A DNA stretch of 64,000 nucleotides from positions 434,001 to 498,000 of the forward strand of contig JAJFPB010000014.1 in NCBI GenBank assembly GCA_020881915.1. The letters run 5' to 3'. Made by a program: the position numbers and the translations under genes. The notes beneath the pieces were generated by a model, which was not told the DNA's origin, did no database searches, and worked only from the letters and a program-made list of their open reading frames with translations. Positions 10,618 to 22,409 of this stretch are shown in pieces (positions within the stretch are counted from its first letter, which is position 1; each line of letters starts with the position of its first letter). Origin of the DNA: Paramyrothecium sp. XJ0827. Lineage: Eukaryota; Ascomycota; Sordariomycetes; Hypocreales; Stachybotryaceae.

Positions 10618-13600
10618 ATGACGAACATGAACGGATTCGATACCCACAGCCACAATGGTGCCAATGTTGCCTCCCACACTAACGGCACAAATGGTCATCT
10701 CAATGGCCACTCTCATACGAACGGCACAAATGGTCATACCAACGGCCACTCTCACAGCAATGGCGCAAACGGCCATGCCGACGTCCACTCATATACCAAT
10801 GGCGTAAACGGTAGCTCACACAACGGCACACATGGCACAAATGGCGTCCATGCCGAGCACCAGAACAACGAGGTCAATGGCATCAATGGTCACTCGCATA
10901 CCAATGGTGTCAACGGCACGAATGGTGCCAATGGCCACAAAGATACTTCACACAACGGCACCACGAATGGTGCGGACAGCGAAACAAATGCCAACGAGAA
11001 GGCCGTCCCCATTGCAATCTGTGGCATGGGCCTTCGAGTTCCAGGAGGATCCTCGACTCCACAAGAGTTTTGGGACTTCCTTGTAAACAAGGGAGATGCA
11101 AGAGGTCCTGTGCCAAGTTCGCGCTATAATGTATCAGCCTACCACGAAACCTCAAAACGCCCGACAACCGTTGCTACTGAGTATGGCTATTTCCTGGATG
11201 ACGACGTCAAGCTCGGCGCCATGGACACCTCTCGGTTTTCAATGAGCCGCGTCGAGCTTGAGTACGCGGATCCCCAGCAGCGACGTCTTCTGGAAGTTGT
11301 CTCAGAAGCGTTTGACGATGCTGGCGAGGCCAACTTTAGAGTAAGCAATTCTTCATGATTATTTGTGGTCGGATATTAATCACGTATTTATAGGGTAAGA
11401 AGATCGGCTGTTACTTCGGTAACATGAACGAGGACTGGGGAGAGATGATGAACAGAGATCCTCTATGGCATGGTCCAAATAAGATCGACGGCTATCAAGA
11501 TTGGATGCTCGCCAACCGCATCTCCTACGAATTCGGTCTCAATGGGCCGAGGTGAGTCAAAACATGGATCCATCACATACCAACATGACTAACATTCTAC
11601 AGTGTGACGGTTCGTACAGCCTGCTCTTCGGCATTGATGGGCCTTAGCGACGCCTGCGCAGCTATTCAAAGGGGAATCTGCGAGAGTGCCATAGTAGCCG
11701 GCGGCAACCTGATCCTGGCACCGGGTACCACGCAGTCTATGACTGAGAAGGGCATTCTGTCGCCCGAAGGCTCTTGCAAGAGCTTTTCGGCAGATGCTGA
11801 TGGCTATGCACGCGGCGAAGCATTCACAGCGGTGTTCCTGAAGCCGCTCGATGCGGCCATTCGAGATGGCAATCCAATCCGGGCTGTCATCAGAGCCGCT
11901 GTGGCGAACTCGGATGGCAAGACGCAGGGCATCACACAGCCTAACGCAACAGCCCACGAGGCCATGATTCGTATGGCCTATAAGCAGGCAGGCATCACCG
12001 TGAGTTGTCCACTTCAGCATCGGACGTGCGCAGAAACGCAGCGCTAATACACTATGCTTAGGATTTCTCCAAGACTGCGTACTTTGAGTGCCACGGAACA
12101 GGCACGGCTGTTGGCGACCCCATCGAAACTGGTGCAGTAGCCAACGTGTTTGGCGATTCTGGCATTCACATCACCTCGGTCAAGCCCAACGTTGGCCACA
12201 CCGAAGGTTCCTCTGGCTTGGTGTCCCTCATCAAGGCAGTCATGTCTCTGGAGAATCGCACCATCCCGCCCAACATCAAATTCAACTCTCCCAACCCCAA
12301 GATTCCTTTCGTCGAGAGGAAGCTGACTGTACCTGTCGAGCCCACGCCTTTCCCGGAGGACCGACATGAGCGAGTAAGCGTGAACAGTTTCGGTCTTGGA
12401 GGCTCAAATGCGCACGTCATTGTGGACTCAGCGCGGAGCTTCAACCTTCCCAAGCCCGCTGTCCAAGACAGTGGCCTGGAGCTCGGTCCCCAACTGCTCC
12501 TATTCTCCGCAGGTTCCGCGCCGTCTTTGAAGTCTATGGCGAGCGGCTACGAGGAGTGGTTGGCGCAAAATCCTACAATGGCGGAAAAGATGAACGATTT
12601 GGCATACACTCTGGCGAACAGGCGAGAGCATCTGGCCCATCGATCTTTCAAGGTTGTAGCAACCACTGATATCCCAGCGTCCCAAGGCAGAAAGATTCCT
12701 AACCAGCCAGTCAATTTGGTCATGGTATTTACAGGACAAGGTGCTCAGTGGCCACGCATGGGCAGAGAGCTTCTCATGCGTGACGACTTGGTCTTCCAGA
12801 AGACCATCAGAGCGTTGGACGAGTACCTCCAAGACATCCAAGACCCTCCTGAGTGGACAATCGAGAGGGAGCTTCAGAAGTCGGCCAAGACATCTCGCGT
12901 CCAGATGGCGGAGTTTTCTCAGCCTCTGTGCACCGCTGTTCAGATTGCCTTGCTGGACCTCCTGGCCACCGTCGGCGTCGAGCCAGAGGCTGTCGTAGGC
13001 CACAGCAGCGGTGAACTTGCCGCTGCCTACGCGGCTGGTGCTCTTACGGCCAAGGAGGCCATCATTGGAGCATACCAGCGAGGACAGGCTGCCAAGCTCC
13101 AGAACAGGAAGGGCGCAATGGCCGCCGTTGGACTGGGCTGGGAAGACGTCGAGAAGTTCTTGAACCCACCTCACGTCGTCGTCGCTTGTGAGAACTCCCC
13201 CCAGAGCGTTACTCTCTCTGGTGATGCCGAAGAAGTTCAAGCTGCCGTGGCGCGAATTAGGGACGCGCATCCCGATATCACGGCTCGATTACTCAAGGTT
13301 GAGAAAGCCTACCATTCATATCACATGCGAGAGATAGGAGAGGATTATCGCGCGACGATCGCGCCTCACCTTGAGGGCAAACAGGCGCAGAAGCCCTTCT
13401 TCTCTAGTGTGACTGGTACTGGCCAGCCGGAAGAGCGGGTTCTTGACGCCAAGTACTGGCAGCAGAACCTCGAGTCGCCCGTGCTCTTCAGCCCCGCCGT
13501 CGCTGGCATCTTGAAGCACTTCAAGAACCCGGCCTTCCTTGAGATTGGCCCCCACGGCGCCATGGCTGGACCTGCGCGACAGATCTTTGCCAAAGCTTCT

Positions 13601-16600
13601 GCGTCGCCGCCGTACCTGGCAGCCATGACACGTAATGAAGACTGCGTCAATTCGTACTTGTCCGCGATCGGCAAGCTATTTGAACTCAACGTCCCGCTCG
13701 ACCTCGAAGCCGTGGCTCCAGCCGGACAGACGCTCCCAGACTTGCCCCGTTATCCTTGGAACTATGAGGGTGAGTTCTGGGCCGAGTCGCGCATGTCAGC
13801 CGAATGGAGGCACCCACAGTTCCCCAGGCACCCACTCCTTGGTCGGCGACAGCTCGAGTGTACCAGCCTTGAACCCAGCTTCAGGACCCTGCTCAACATT
13901 GAAGATGCTCCATGGCTCCGCGATCATGTGGTTCAGGGTATCGTTGTCTTCCCAGCGGCAGGTTACTGTGCCATGGCTGGCGAGGCAATCCGGCAGCTGA
14001 CCGGAGTCGAGCATGCGTACAGCCTACGACACATGCGGCTCAGTCAAGCCCTAGTTCTTCAAGAGGGCACCGATACTGAGGTGGTCACAAACTTGCGCCC
14101 CAAGGGCCAGAATGAAGCCGGGGGCAGTCAGTGGTGGGAGTTCTCCATTGCTTCTTACAGCAACAACTCGTGGACACAGCACTGCATCGGCCAGGTCTCA
14201 GTCCCTTCTGCCACTGACCCTGCTCAGTCCGGTGATGTTGAGCCCCTGCCCCGTAAGCTGGACACTTTCAAGATCTTTCACACTCTTGCAAAGGCGGGTA
14301 TGCAATACGGACCAGCCTTCCAGCGTCTCGATACGATTACCGCAGGAACCACGCAGCGTACTGCAGTCAGCAGCCTGACCAAGGATTCCAACGGCGACGA
14401 GGACAAGTACCACCTGCATCCTACCGTCATCGATGCCGCTCTCCAAATAGGCCTAGTCGCCGCAAGGTCTGGCAAGCTCGATCCCAGTAATTGTGCCGCG
14501 ATGCCGACTTTCCTGGAGGAGGCCACCATCTTCAGGAACGTTCCTGATTCTGAGATGACAGTGGCCGCGGTCACCGATGTGCAGCCGGGCAATGGCGAGA
14601 TCAGAGGCCAGTTCAAGGTCGTTTCTGGTGGAAAGACCGTGCTAGACATGCCGAAGGCATCTTTTACCCCGATCGAACAAGGAGAGAAAGACGTCGTCCA
14701 CCACCTCCCTATCATGGCGCGTGTCAGCTGGAGCCCTCACATTGACTTCGCCGACGCCGCTCAGCTCATCAAGCCGGTATACGATGGTGAGAGATGGACT
14801 CCGTTGCTGAACGAGCTGGGTGAGCTGTGCTTCATCTTCTTCCAACGGCGCATCGAGGCCGCCACAGAGCTTTCGCAAAATTCTACAATCCAGCACTTCG
14901 TCTCATGGGTCGGCCGCCAGTTCCAGGCACTCGACAAGAATCATCCTGGCCATGCGCTTGAGATTGAAGGCATCATTGACAGGGCTCACGAGATCGGAGA
15001 GAAGATGGCGACGTCGCCACTGGCACCTTGTGCAAACTGCATCCTCGAAATTGGCCTCCATATTGACGATTTGCTCTCGGGTAACAAGAATGTGGTCGAG
15101 GTCCTGCAGGAAAACGAACTTCTTACCAAGCTCTATACCGCAGCTAACACGGTCGATCGCTCAGCGTTCCTGAAGAGCTTGGCCCATGCCAGACCCAGCC
15201 TGAGAGTTCTGGAGATTGGTGCCGGTACAGGGCAGCTGACTGCTTCCATTTTGAAGGCTCTGACTCTTCCGATTGGCAAGCCGCTCTACTTCAAGTATAC
15301 CTTGTCGGGCACCACCTCAGCCCCTTTCGCCGACGCAAAGACGCGTTTCCAGGATATGGACAACATCGAGTACAAGGTGCTTGACATTAGCAAAGATCCT
15401 GCAGAGCAGGGATTCAAGGGAGACGACAACCAGTACGACCTCATTGTTGCGACCAATGTCGTCCACGCCACCGAGAGCCTCTCTGGGTCTTTGACACACA
15501 TCCGCAAGCTCCTTGCTCCTGGCGGTCGCCTCCTTCTACAGGAGATCAACACTGAGTCCAAATGGATCAACTGCATTCTTGGCTTCCTTGACGATTGGTG
15601 GGTCGGCGAGAACGATGGCCGTCCTGATGAGCCTTATGTTTCTCCAGAGCGCTGGGAAGCGGAACTCAGACAAGCTGGTTTTGGCGCACCCGACTTGGTC
15701 ATGGATTCTCCTGCGCCGCATCAGCTTAGTGCTGTCATGATTGCGAGACCTGAGGAGGACGTCAACCCTGTTGTAAACGACAATATCATTGTTCTATCCT
15801 ACGAGAACAATGGCAAGAATGTCGACCAGGTGTGCCAGAAGTTAAAGAGCCGTGGCCGCACAGTCAACAAGCTTAGCTTTGGTGATGAGCTGCCGGAGGG
15901 AAAACACGATATTGTTGCTCTGCTCGAAGAGGACAGCCCGTTCTTTGAAGACATTGACGAGAACCGCTTTAAGACTCTCCAGAGCCTGTTGGCCAATGTG
16001 GGCGAGTCGGGCCTGTTCTGGATCACTCGTCCGTCCCAGATGGAATCCAAGGATCCTCGCTACGCCCAGGCCATCGGTGCCATCCGCTCCATTCGCCATG
16101 AGGATACCATTGACTTTGCCAGCTGCGAAGTCGAGGACGTCAGCGCGTCACTGGACGAGGTTATCGGCGCCTTTGACCACTTCCAGAAGAGGCGAGAGGA
16201 CGAGTTCTTCAGGCCCAACTACGAGTATGCCATTGTCAATGGTACTATCAACGTCCCTCGAATCTACCCATTTACCTTTGCAGACGAGCGACTGTCGGCT
16301 CGCAGCATGGAGGAGCGCGTAGCTCTCGTGGTTGAGAAGCCTGGCCGTCGAGCCGCGCTGCACTGGGAGCTGCGACGGGCCACGCCTCTCGATGGAGGTG
16401 AAGTCGAAATCGAGATCTTCTCCACTGGAATGACTTCCAAGGTAAGAAAATCTCATCACCGCCCTTCCATGATTAAATTTCATACTGACTGCCATAGGAT
16501 GTCTCCCGTGTTTCTGGCATGAGCCCCTTCCCAGCCGGGGGCGTTGGCGAGAGCGCCAGCGGAAGGGTCTCTGCTATTGGCCCCAAGGTCAAGGGAGTTT

Positions 16601-18690
16601 CAGTGGGTGATCGTGTCATCTGCCTTGGTTCCGGTAGCTTCGCTTCGCACATGGTCACGCCCGAAGCGCTTGTTGCAAAAATCCCCGACTGTATTTCGTT
16701 TGAAGAAGCAGCCATGTTCCCAGCCGCATACGCGGCGGGCATCGCCGCTCTGCACAATGTTGGAAATCTGCAGTCTGATCAGGTAAGCTGTGATCGAAGA
16801 TTCCATTTGGATGCCATTTTCAGCTAACTCGTTTTGCTGCAGACCGTTCTGATCCATAACGCAACCGGGGATGTTGGCTTGGCTGCTCTGCATCTTGCCA
16901 CCAAGTCAGGAGCTACAATCTATGCAACCGTTGAGGCTGACGTGGACGTCGAATTTTTGGTCAAGACTTTTAACGTCCCCAAGACACACATCTTCAGCTC
17001 AGCGAACAGCGGATTCGTCAGCGAGGTCTTGCGAGAGACTGGCGGGAACGGCGTTGATCTCGTTCTCCACTCTGAGACCGGCGACCTGATGCACGCAACT
17101 TGGAAGCTGGTTGCTGAGTTTGGTAAGATGGTCGCCATTGGCGCCGCAGACATGCTTAGCAGCGATAAGCTGGAGCTTGACTCCCTAGGCGGCAGGACGT
17201 TCGCCGGTGTTGATCTAGATGCCCTTGTGGCCAAGAAGCCGTCTGTGGTAAAGAAGTGAGTGGAATCGCCTTCTCGACTTGCGCATTCATCCGGATACTG
17301 ACATGAGCGACTCTACAGGTTGTTGCAAGCCACTGTAAAGTTCCTCAAAGAGGGCAGCATTGGACCTATCGCTCACCGAACGGTCTATGACGCGTCAGCT
17401 GTGAGAGAAGCCATCAACCATGTGCAGGAGAGGAAGGACACCAGCAAGGTCATCCTCCAGATCAGAGGCACCGATGGTGACCTCAAGGTTGCGAAGAACT
17501 CTATTCAGGCTGCAGACGATGATTTCAAGGTGGACGCGTCGGCATCCTATCTTCTGGCAGGAGGCCTGGGCGGTATCGGTACTGTCATCGCCAGGCACCT
17601 CGTTGAGAGTGGTGCAAAACGCATTGTCTGCCTCTCTCGCAACCCTGGGTCACGTCCTGAGGATGCTGACACGGTCCGAGAATTCGAGAGCATGGGCTGC
17701 AAGGTGGTGCTTGTCAAGGGCGACATGGTCAACAGAGACGACGTGTTCCGCGCTGTACAGCAGGCGCCAAACCTGAAGGGTATCTTGCATTCCCCAATGC
17801 TTCTCCAGGATGAAGCTTTCCGAAACATGAAGTTGGAGCAGTGGACAAAGGTCATCGGCCCCAAGGTCAAGGGAGCTTGGTATCTGCACGAAGCCACCCA
17901 GGAGGCTGGCATCGAGCTCGACTTCTTTGTGTTCCTCTCCTCCATGTCCGGTCTTACTGGACAGCCTGGCCAGGCCAACTATGCCGGTGCAAACACCTTC
18001 CTAGACGCCTTCGCTTTGTGGCGCAACAGCAACGGGCTGCGCGCATCGTCCATTGACATCGGTGCCGTTGCCGACATGGGCTACGCAGCTCGAGACCAGA
18101 CCTTGCTGCAGAGGCTCCTCAGGAACGGTTACTCGGGCGTCACCGAGTCGGAAATGATTGAGGCCTTCCGTGCGGCTGCTTCCTACCCCGTGCCCAAGCT
18201 GGACATTGACACTACGAAGATGCCGTTCGGACATCAGAACACCTTTGCTACTGGCTTTGGCTCCGACAAGTCACTGAGCCACCCCGACAGCCGCTTGCAC
18301 TGGAAGAAAGACGTCCGCATGGCTGTCTGGCATAACATTAGCGACAGTGATGTCGCCGATGCAGGCTCTGGAGGCGATGCCTTCAAATCATTCATTGCCG
18401 GGGCCAAATCCGACCCAGCTGTCCTCGAGAAGCCCGAGACGGTTGAATACATTGCTCTCGAGGTTGGAAAGCAGCTCATGAACTTGCTGCTGAGAGCCGA
18501 GGATGACTTGGACATCACGGTCCCAGTCCAGCAGCTTGGTCTAGACTCACTGGTGGGCATTGAACTGCGGAACTGGTGGAGACAGACGCTGGGTTTTGAT
18601 ATCACTGTGCTTCAACTTCTAGGCTTCGGCACTTTGGAAGAGCTTGGCAGGCAGGCGGTTAAGGGATTGTCTAACAACGTGGTTGCCTAA
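10618..18690 (+). CDS. highly reducing polyketide synthase (KS-AT-DH-MT-ER-KR-ACP)
   Basis: Iterative type I HR-PKS of 2575 aa. Exons: 10618-11340, 11394-11551, 11603-11999, 12062-16441, 16498-16782, 16843-17255, 17319-18690. Residues 1-130 are an Asn-Gly/His repeat tail. KS runs about 131-560 (TACSSAL with Cys about 301; ECHGTGT; KPNVGHTEGS). AT follows (FTGQGAQW about 645, GHSSGE about 740). DH starts near 1015 (WLRDHVVQG; partner Asp in HPTVIDAALQ). The C-methyltransferase is near 1470 (VLEIGAGTG, intact SAM loop). ER is about 1850-2190 (IHNATGDVG). KR is about 2195-2380 (LLAGGLGGIGT; catalytic Tyr in GQANYAGAN). ACP carries Ser about 2528 (LGLDSLVGIEL). All domains keep their key residues, so a reduced, C-methylated chain is expected. 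No thioesterase, reductase or condensation domain follows the ACP, which fits release by the divergent AOS. FUM1- and SphB-type synthases are organised this way. Chain length cannot be predicted. Confidence 0.95.
10630..10990 (+). repeat. coding minisatellite: NG/NGH-rich PKS N-terminus
   Basis: Degenerate tandem repeats of short units built on AAYGGY codons (Asn-Gly) encode TNGTNGH, NGHSHTNG and similar peptides over roughly 110 residues before the KS domain. Asn, Gly, His, Ser and Thr dominate and no hydrophobic residue pattern is present, so the segment should be disordered. Such arrays expand and contract easily, so length polymorphism between strains is expected. Confidence 0.85.
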
Positions 18691-19463
18691 CATCTTTTTC
18701 ACTCCCTTCTTCTGTTCCCTTTTCTTTACTTCCCCTTCTTTATTCTTTCCTATTCTTCTCTTCTTTTTTCCGTTTCCCTTTTCCTTTTCTCCTTTCTCAA
18801 TTATCATATCTAAATAGCGTTGCGTTAGACTTTTAGTGCATCTCATAGCTTATTCCATCTATTCTCAGAACTGCTTCACCTCAGCAAAGATATTCCCAGA
18901 GTGATCCATGAGGACTCGGTGCGATAAAACAGAACAATGTTTTTCAGGAAGCAAGTTCCATGCTCTCTCAGTACGCTAACGGAAACAACTTGCTATCCCG
19001 GGATTAGCTCATAGAATAGCGCAAATTACATGACCACTTTGATTGGTGGCATTGCTACTGAGGGTGGTCCGCACCTCGGACAAAGTCTCGGACATGTCCG
19101 CGGATGCTGGATTCCCCCTCTTCGAATGGTACGATTTTGGTGAGCTACGTCACGGTCCGCCTATCTTTTGGGGGTTTGATTGCACGCTAGACTTGTTGCT
19201 TCGGGCTGCTTATCGGCTGTCTCTGTGGACTCATGGCCTCAGCCTCCGTCAGCTGGAGTCTGTAGTCCATGCTGCTCTGTTCGCTTCATCACACGGCCGA
19301 AGCTACCCCAGAACGCGACCCCAGTCGTCTTCGGGGTGGATACTGCGGGGACCCCACAAGTCTAGATCCCAGGTCTACACATGCAGCTGTATCTCCGGTT
19401 TTCAGTGGTGCTTTTCTCAGGGATCACGATCTCACCTCATAGCGGTCAACCCAAAACGCCCTC
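18691..19463. other. intergenic: PKS 3' flank and regulator promoter
   Basis: No gene was recognised. It starts with a strand-asymmetric pyrimidine tract (18692-18797) in the PKS 3' UTR. The rest is the upstream region of the Zn2Cys6 gene at 19464. Confidence 0.5.
18692..18797 (+). repeat. polypyrimidine tract after the PKS stop
   Basis: About 105 bp of almost pure C and T with scattered A and G, directly after the PKS stop codon. It is low-complexity sequence, probably within the 3' UTR. Confidence 0.7.
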
Positions 19464-22207
19464 ATGTTGCCTACTGACACTGGGGATGCGCAAGATGCGC
19501 AAGATGTGCCTGGCTCCAACATGGACGACAGTAATGCTGTCTCGAAGAAGCGTAAGCTGTCAGTGAAGGACGATGGCCAGGACGCAGAGGGACCAGCGTG
19601 CCAAAATTGCCGGAAGAAAAAATCTGCCTGTTCCAGGACTCAGCCTTGCTCAGCCTGTGTGAGATACGGTATGCTTCTTAGAACTGGATGTGGGCATTTT
19701 GGTCCTAACCTTGCCTCCCAGGTGTCGATTGCGTCTATCACGACAGCAGAGCCAAAACTGGCATCCGGATTGGTGCTGTTGAGAACCTTAACCAAAGACT
19801 TGGTGAGTAGTTGTGTTTGGGGCTATTGTCCACTGCGATCAGCCTTCGCTGGGACGGCAGCGTGACCGGCTTGGTCTCTCATAATCTGACCGCTTCCGGT
19901 ACAGCCTCACTGGAGCACATGTTTCTCGGTCAAAGCATTCTCTGGGAACATTTGTTCGGGAAAGTGCATCCGTTCCCGAACGAAGAATCGCATGGTGCTA
20001 TAGAATCCAGCAATGCGCGTAAGGATTTGGAACATTCCGTCGCCCAGCTACGGGAAAGATTGCATGCAGCCTCGCAATCTGCGGAGGAGCCCGCTATACG
20101 GCGGATGCCAGTTGAACAACCGAATGTACTAAATACTTCGAACAGTCCAGTTGGCCACACAGCAAACACTGCGAGCGAGGTCTGCTTACCAGCCGTTGAT
20201 GTGATGGATGCCTTGATCGAGACATACTTCGACCAGATACATCCGTGGATCCCTATGCTCCATGTCCGGCAATTTCGAGAGCGAATCTCCACACCGCAAG
20301 GACGCGAGAGTGTTTCGACCATCTTCTATGCCATCACGTCGCTGTGTGCGCGCTTCTCAAATGACACCCGCCTCGGTCACGGGAGTCAAAAGGCCGCGTA
20401 CGCCCGGCAATGTCGTCAAGTGGTCATTCTTCGCAGCATGGAGTCTTTCTCCGTTGAGAATCTCCAGGCTCTGACTATTTGCGCTTTTGATCTGGTTGGT
20501 TACCATAATTGTTTTAGTCATTTCAAGAGATCGACCTACTAATCGGAGTCGGTAGATTGGCGGTGGTAGAGGCCCTTCTGCATGGGTAAGCACTTTCCAT
20601 CCTCCTTCTGCCAATGAAGTTGCAATTCTGATGTTGACTGCCATGTCTAGTCAATTGTCGGAAGCATGACAAGGACGGTTGAGCAATTACAGCTCAGCGT
20701 GGAAGAGGAAGATCAGGAGAAGCCATCCGTGAGGACAATGATAAGACGCATGAACTTTCTGCCACGATGCCAGGACTGGAGCGAGACTGAGGAGCGCCGG
20801 CGTGTCTTTTGGAATATTTTCATCATGGACCGCTTCTGCAGCATTGCGACCGGCTGGAATTTCTCACTGACCAGCGCTGATGTCAAGAGACGTCTGCCCT
20901 GCGAGGGCAGCTTGTGGAAACGAGGTCAACGCCTTGACGTGCCCACACCCTACTTTGGTATCGCGGACCAGTCATCACGAGCGGACCCCACGGTCCCGAC
21001 TGCGAGGCCCGAAGGCGAGGACCAGGCCTTGTTGGGTGGCTTCGCTTTTTGCATTGAGGCGACGGAAAGCCTCAGTCTCGTTACGTCTTTCTTCCTACAA
21101 CATGATCTGGACGTTACAGATCCACGCCAATTTCAGCTGTGGCTGGTCCGCTTCAAACAGCTTGACCTGCGCCTGATCCAGTAAGTATCGTCAGAACCTA
21201 TCTGCCGGCTCCTTTTTTTTCAAGCCAAGAAACGCAGTGATGGTAAGTCGTCAGCAGAAATGCAACTGCTAACGATTTACAGGTGGAAGATCTTCCTTCC
21301 AGAGCCATGGCGGGAGGCTTGCGTCCTCAACGCCGACGGCAATATGGATCCTAACTTGACTCTTGCGCACATGACGCATAACACAGCCGTCATCCTCCTT
21401 CACCAGGTCATTGCATTCCCATTACCAGAATGGCAGAACATGCGTATGCGGCTACCGTCTGCCCCGAGTGCAGAGTCGTGCCATGCGGCCGCGACTGAGG
21501 TCGGCATCATTGCCGAGGAATTCCTGCAGCGCTCGCCATACTTGACCAATCCTCAGTTCGCCTTCTGTTTGTTCATCTGTGGCAGGTTGCTTCTGACCTA
21601 CTCTTCCTACAAGTCACAGCCGCTCTCACCGACGTTTGACTCTTTGGTCGATAGCCTTGGCAAAATAGCGGCCCGATGGAACGGTCCGTTTGGCGATGAT
21701 GCCAGCGGTGAGACACACAATTTGGCCTCGAAGTTTGCTGCGCGCCTGACCCAGGCTCGTCAGCAAAGTCAACACGTCCTCGATATACGGGAACCCGCAT
21801 ATTCAGATAATCAATACCTCGATAAAAGAGCTATGGATGGATCCCAAGCTAACGGGCCTAATTCATTTGGAGAAGCCAACCTCGGTCCAGCCGCACCATC
21901 AGAATATCTTGGTGGCATTGGCATGCCAACTCCTTCACTCAGCGACCTTCACGGTGCATCTCCCGATAGCGTATCAATGGCCTTTCCGCCCCTCCCTCTG
22001 AGTTTCCAGACACAATTGCCCTACGGCTGTCTCTCAAATGGCCCGGCAGCTGCATCTCCCCAAGTCAGAACCGAGTTATCCAGCGCACAGAGTTCGGATC
22101 ACTTATTAGGCGCCATTTCGTCGCACAATGATCTCGATATGATATTTGATCCGTCATTCCCAACAGATCAGAGAGTCAGTGTATTTTCATACTCAAGCAA
22201 TATTTAA
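19464..22207 (+). CDS. Zn2Cys6 transcription factor with fungal MHR domain
   Basis: Fungal-specific regulator of 786 aa from six exons: 19464-19668, 19722-19802, 19905-20494, 20556-20585, 20651-21180 and 21283-22207. The zinc cluster CQNCRKKKSAC / CSACVRYGVDC is completed only after the first intron is removed and has exact CX2CX6CX5CX2CX6C spacing. A short coiled-coil-like linker follows (ENLNQRLASLEHMF). The middle homology region contains YFDQIHPWIPMLH, the junction FDL-IGGGRGPSAW-SIVGSMTRT (through a 30-nt exon) and FLPEPWREACVLNADGNMDP. The C-terminus is Ser/Pro/Gly-rich and probably activating. A tandem GATGCGCAA repeat gives DAQDAQ near the N-terminus. It is convergent with GH88, and the GH88/MFS promoter has a CGG-N6-CCG site. 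It more likely governs that pair than the PKS, but both are possible. Confidence 0.9.
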
Positions 22208-22409
22208 TAAGTTGTCAAATGTGGGCTTAGGCTGGCTGTACAGGCTTTCATTTGCAAAGCTTCAAGTGGCATGATAAACGATGCATCTTTGACCCAAAAT
22301 TGATTCAAATGGTAGAGCTATAAGCCTTATGACCTTGGAATTGATGCTAAAGTTTGCACCCATACATCGTAACACTATCAACTCTATGTTGATTCGCATT
22401 GGTGACCAA

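Noticed and set aside
11603..11660. KS active site reads VRTACSSAL rather than DTACSSSL, possibly an inactive KS
   Set aside because: The catalytic Cys and the two downstream His motifs are present, and substitution of the Asp before TACS occurs in some fungal HR-PKS clades.
12500..13270. 256-codon antisense ORF over the PKS AT domain
   Set aside because: It is the mirror of codon bias in the PKS exon and has no domain or promoter of its own. The same holds for other long antisense ORFs, for example 2881-3579.
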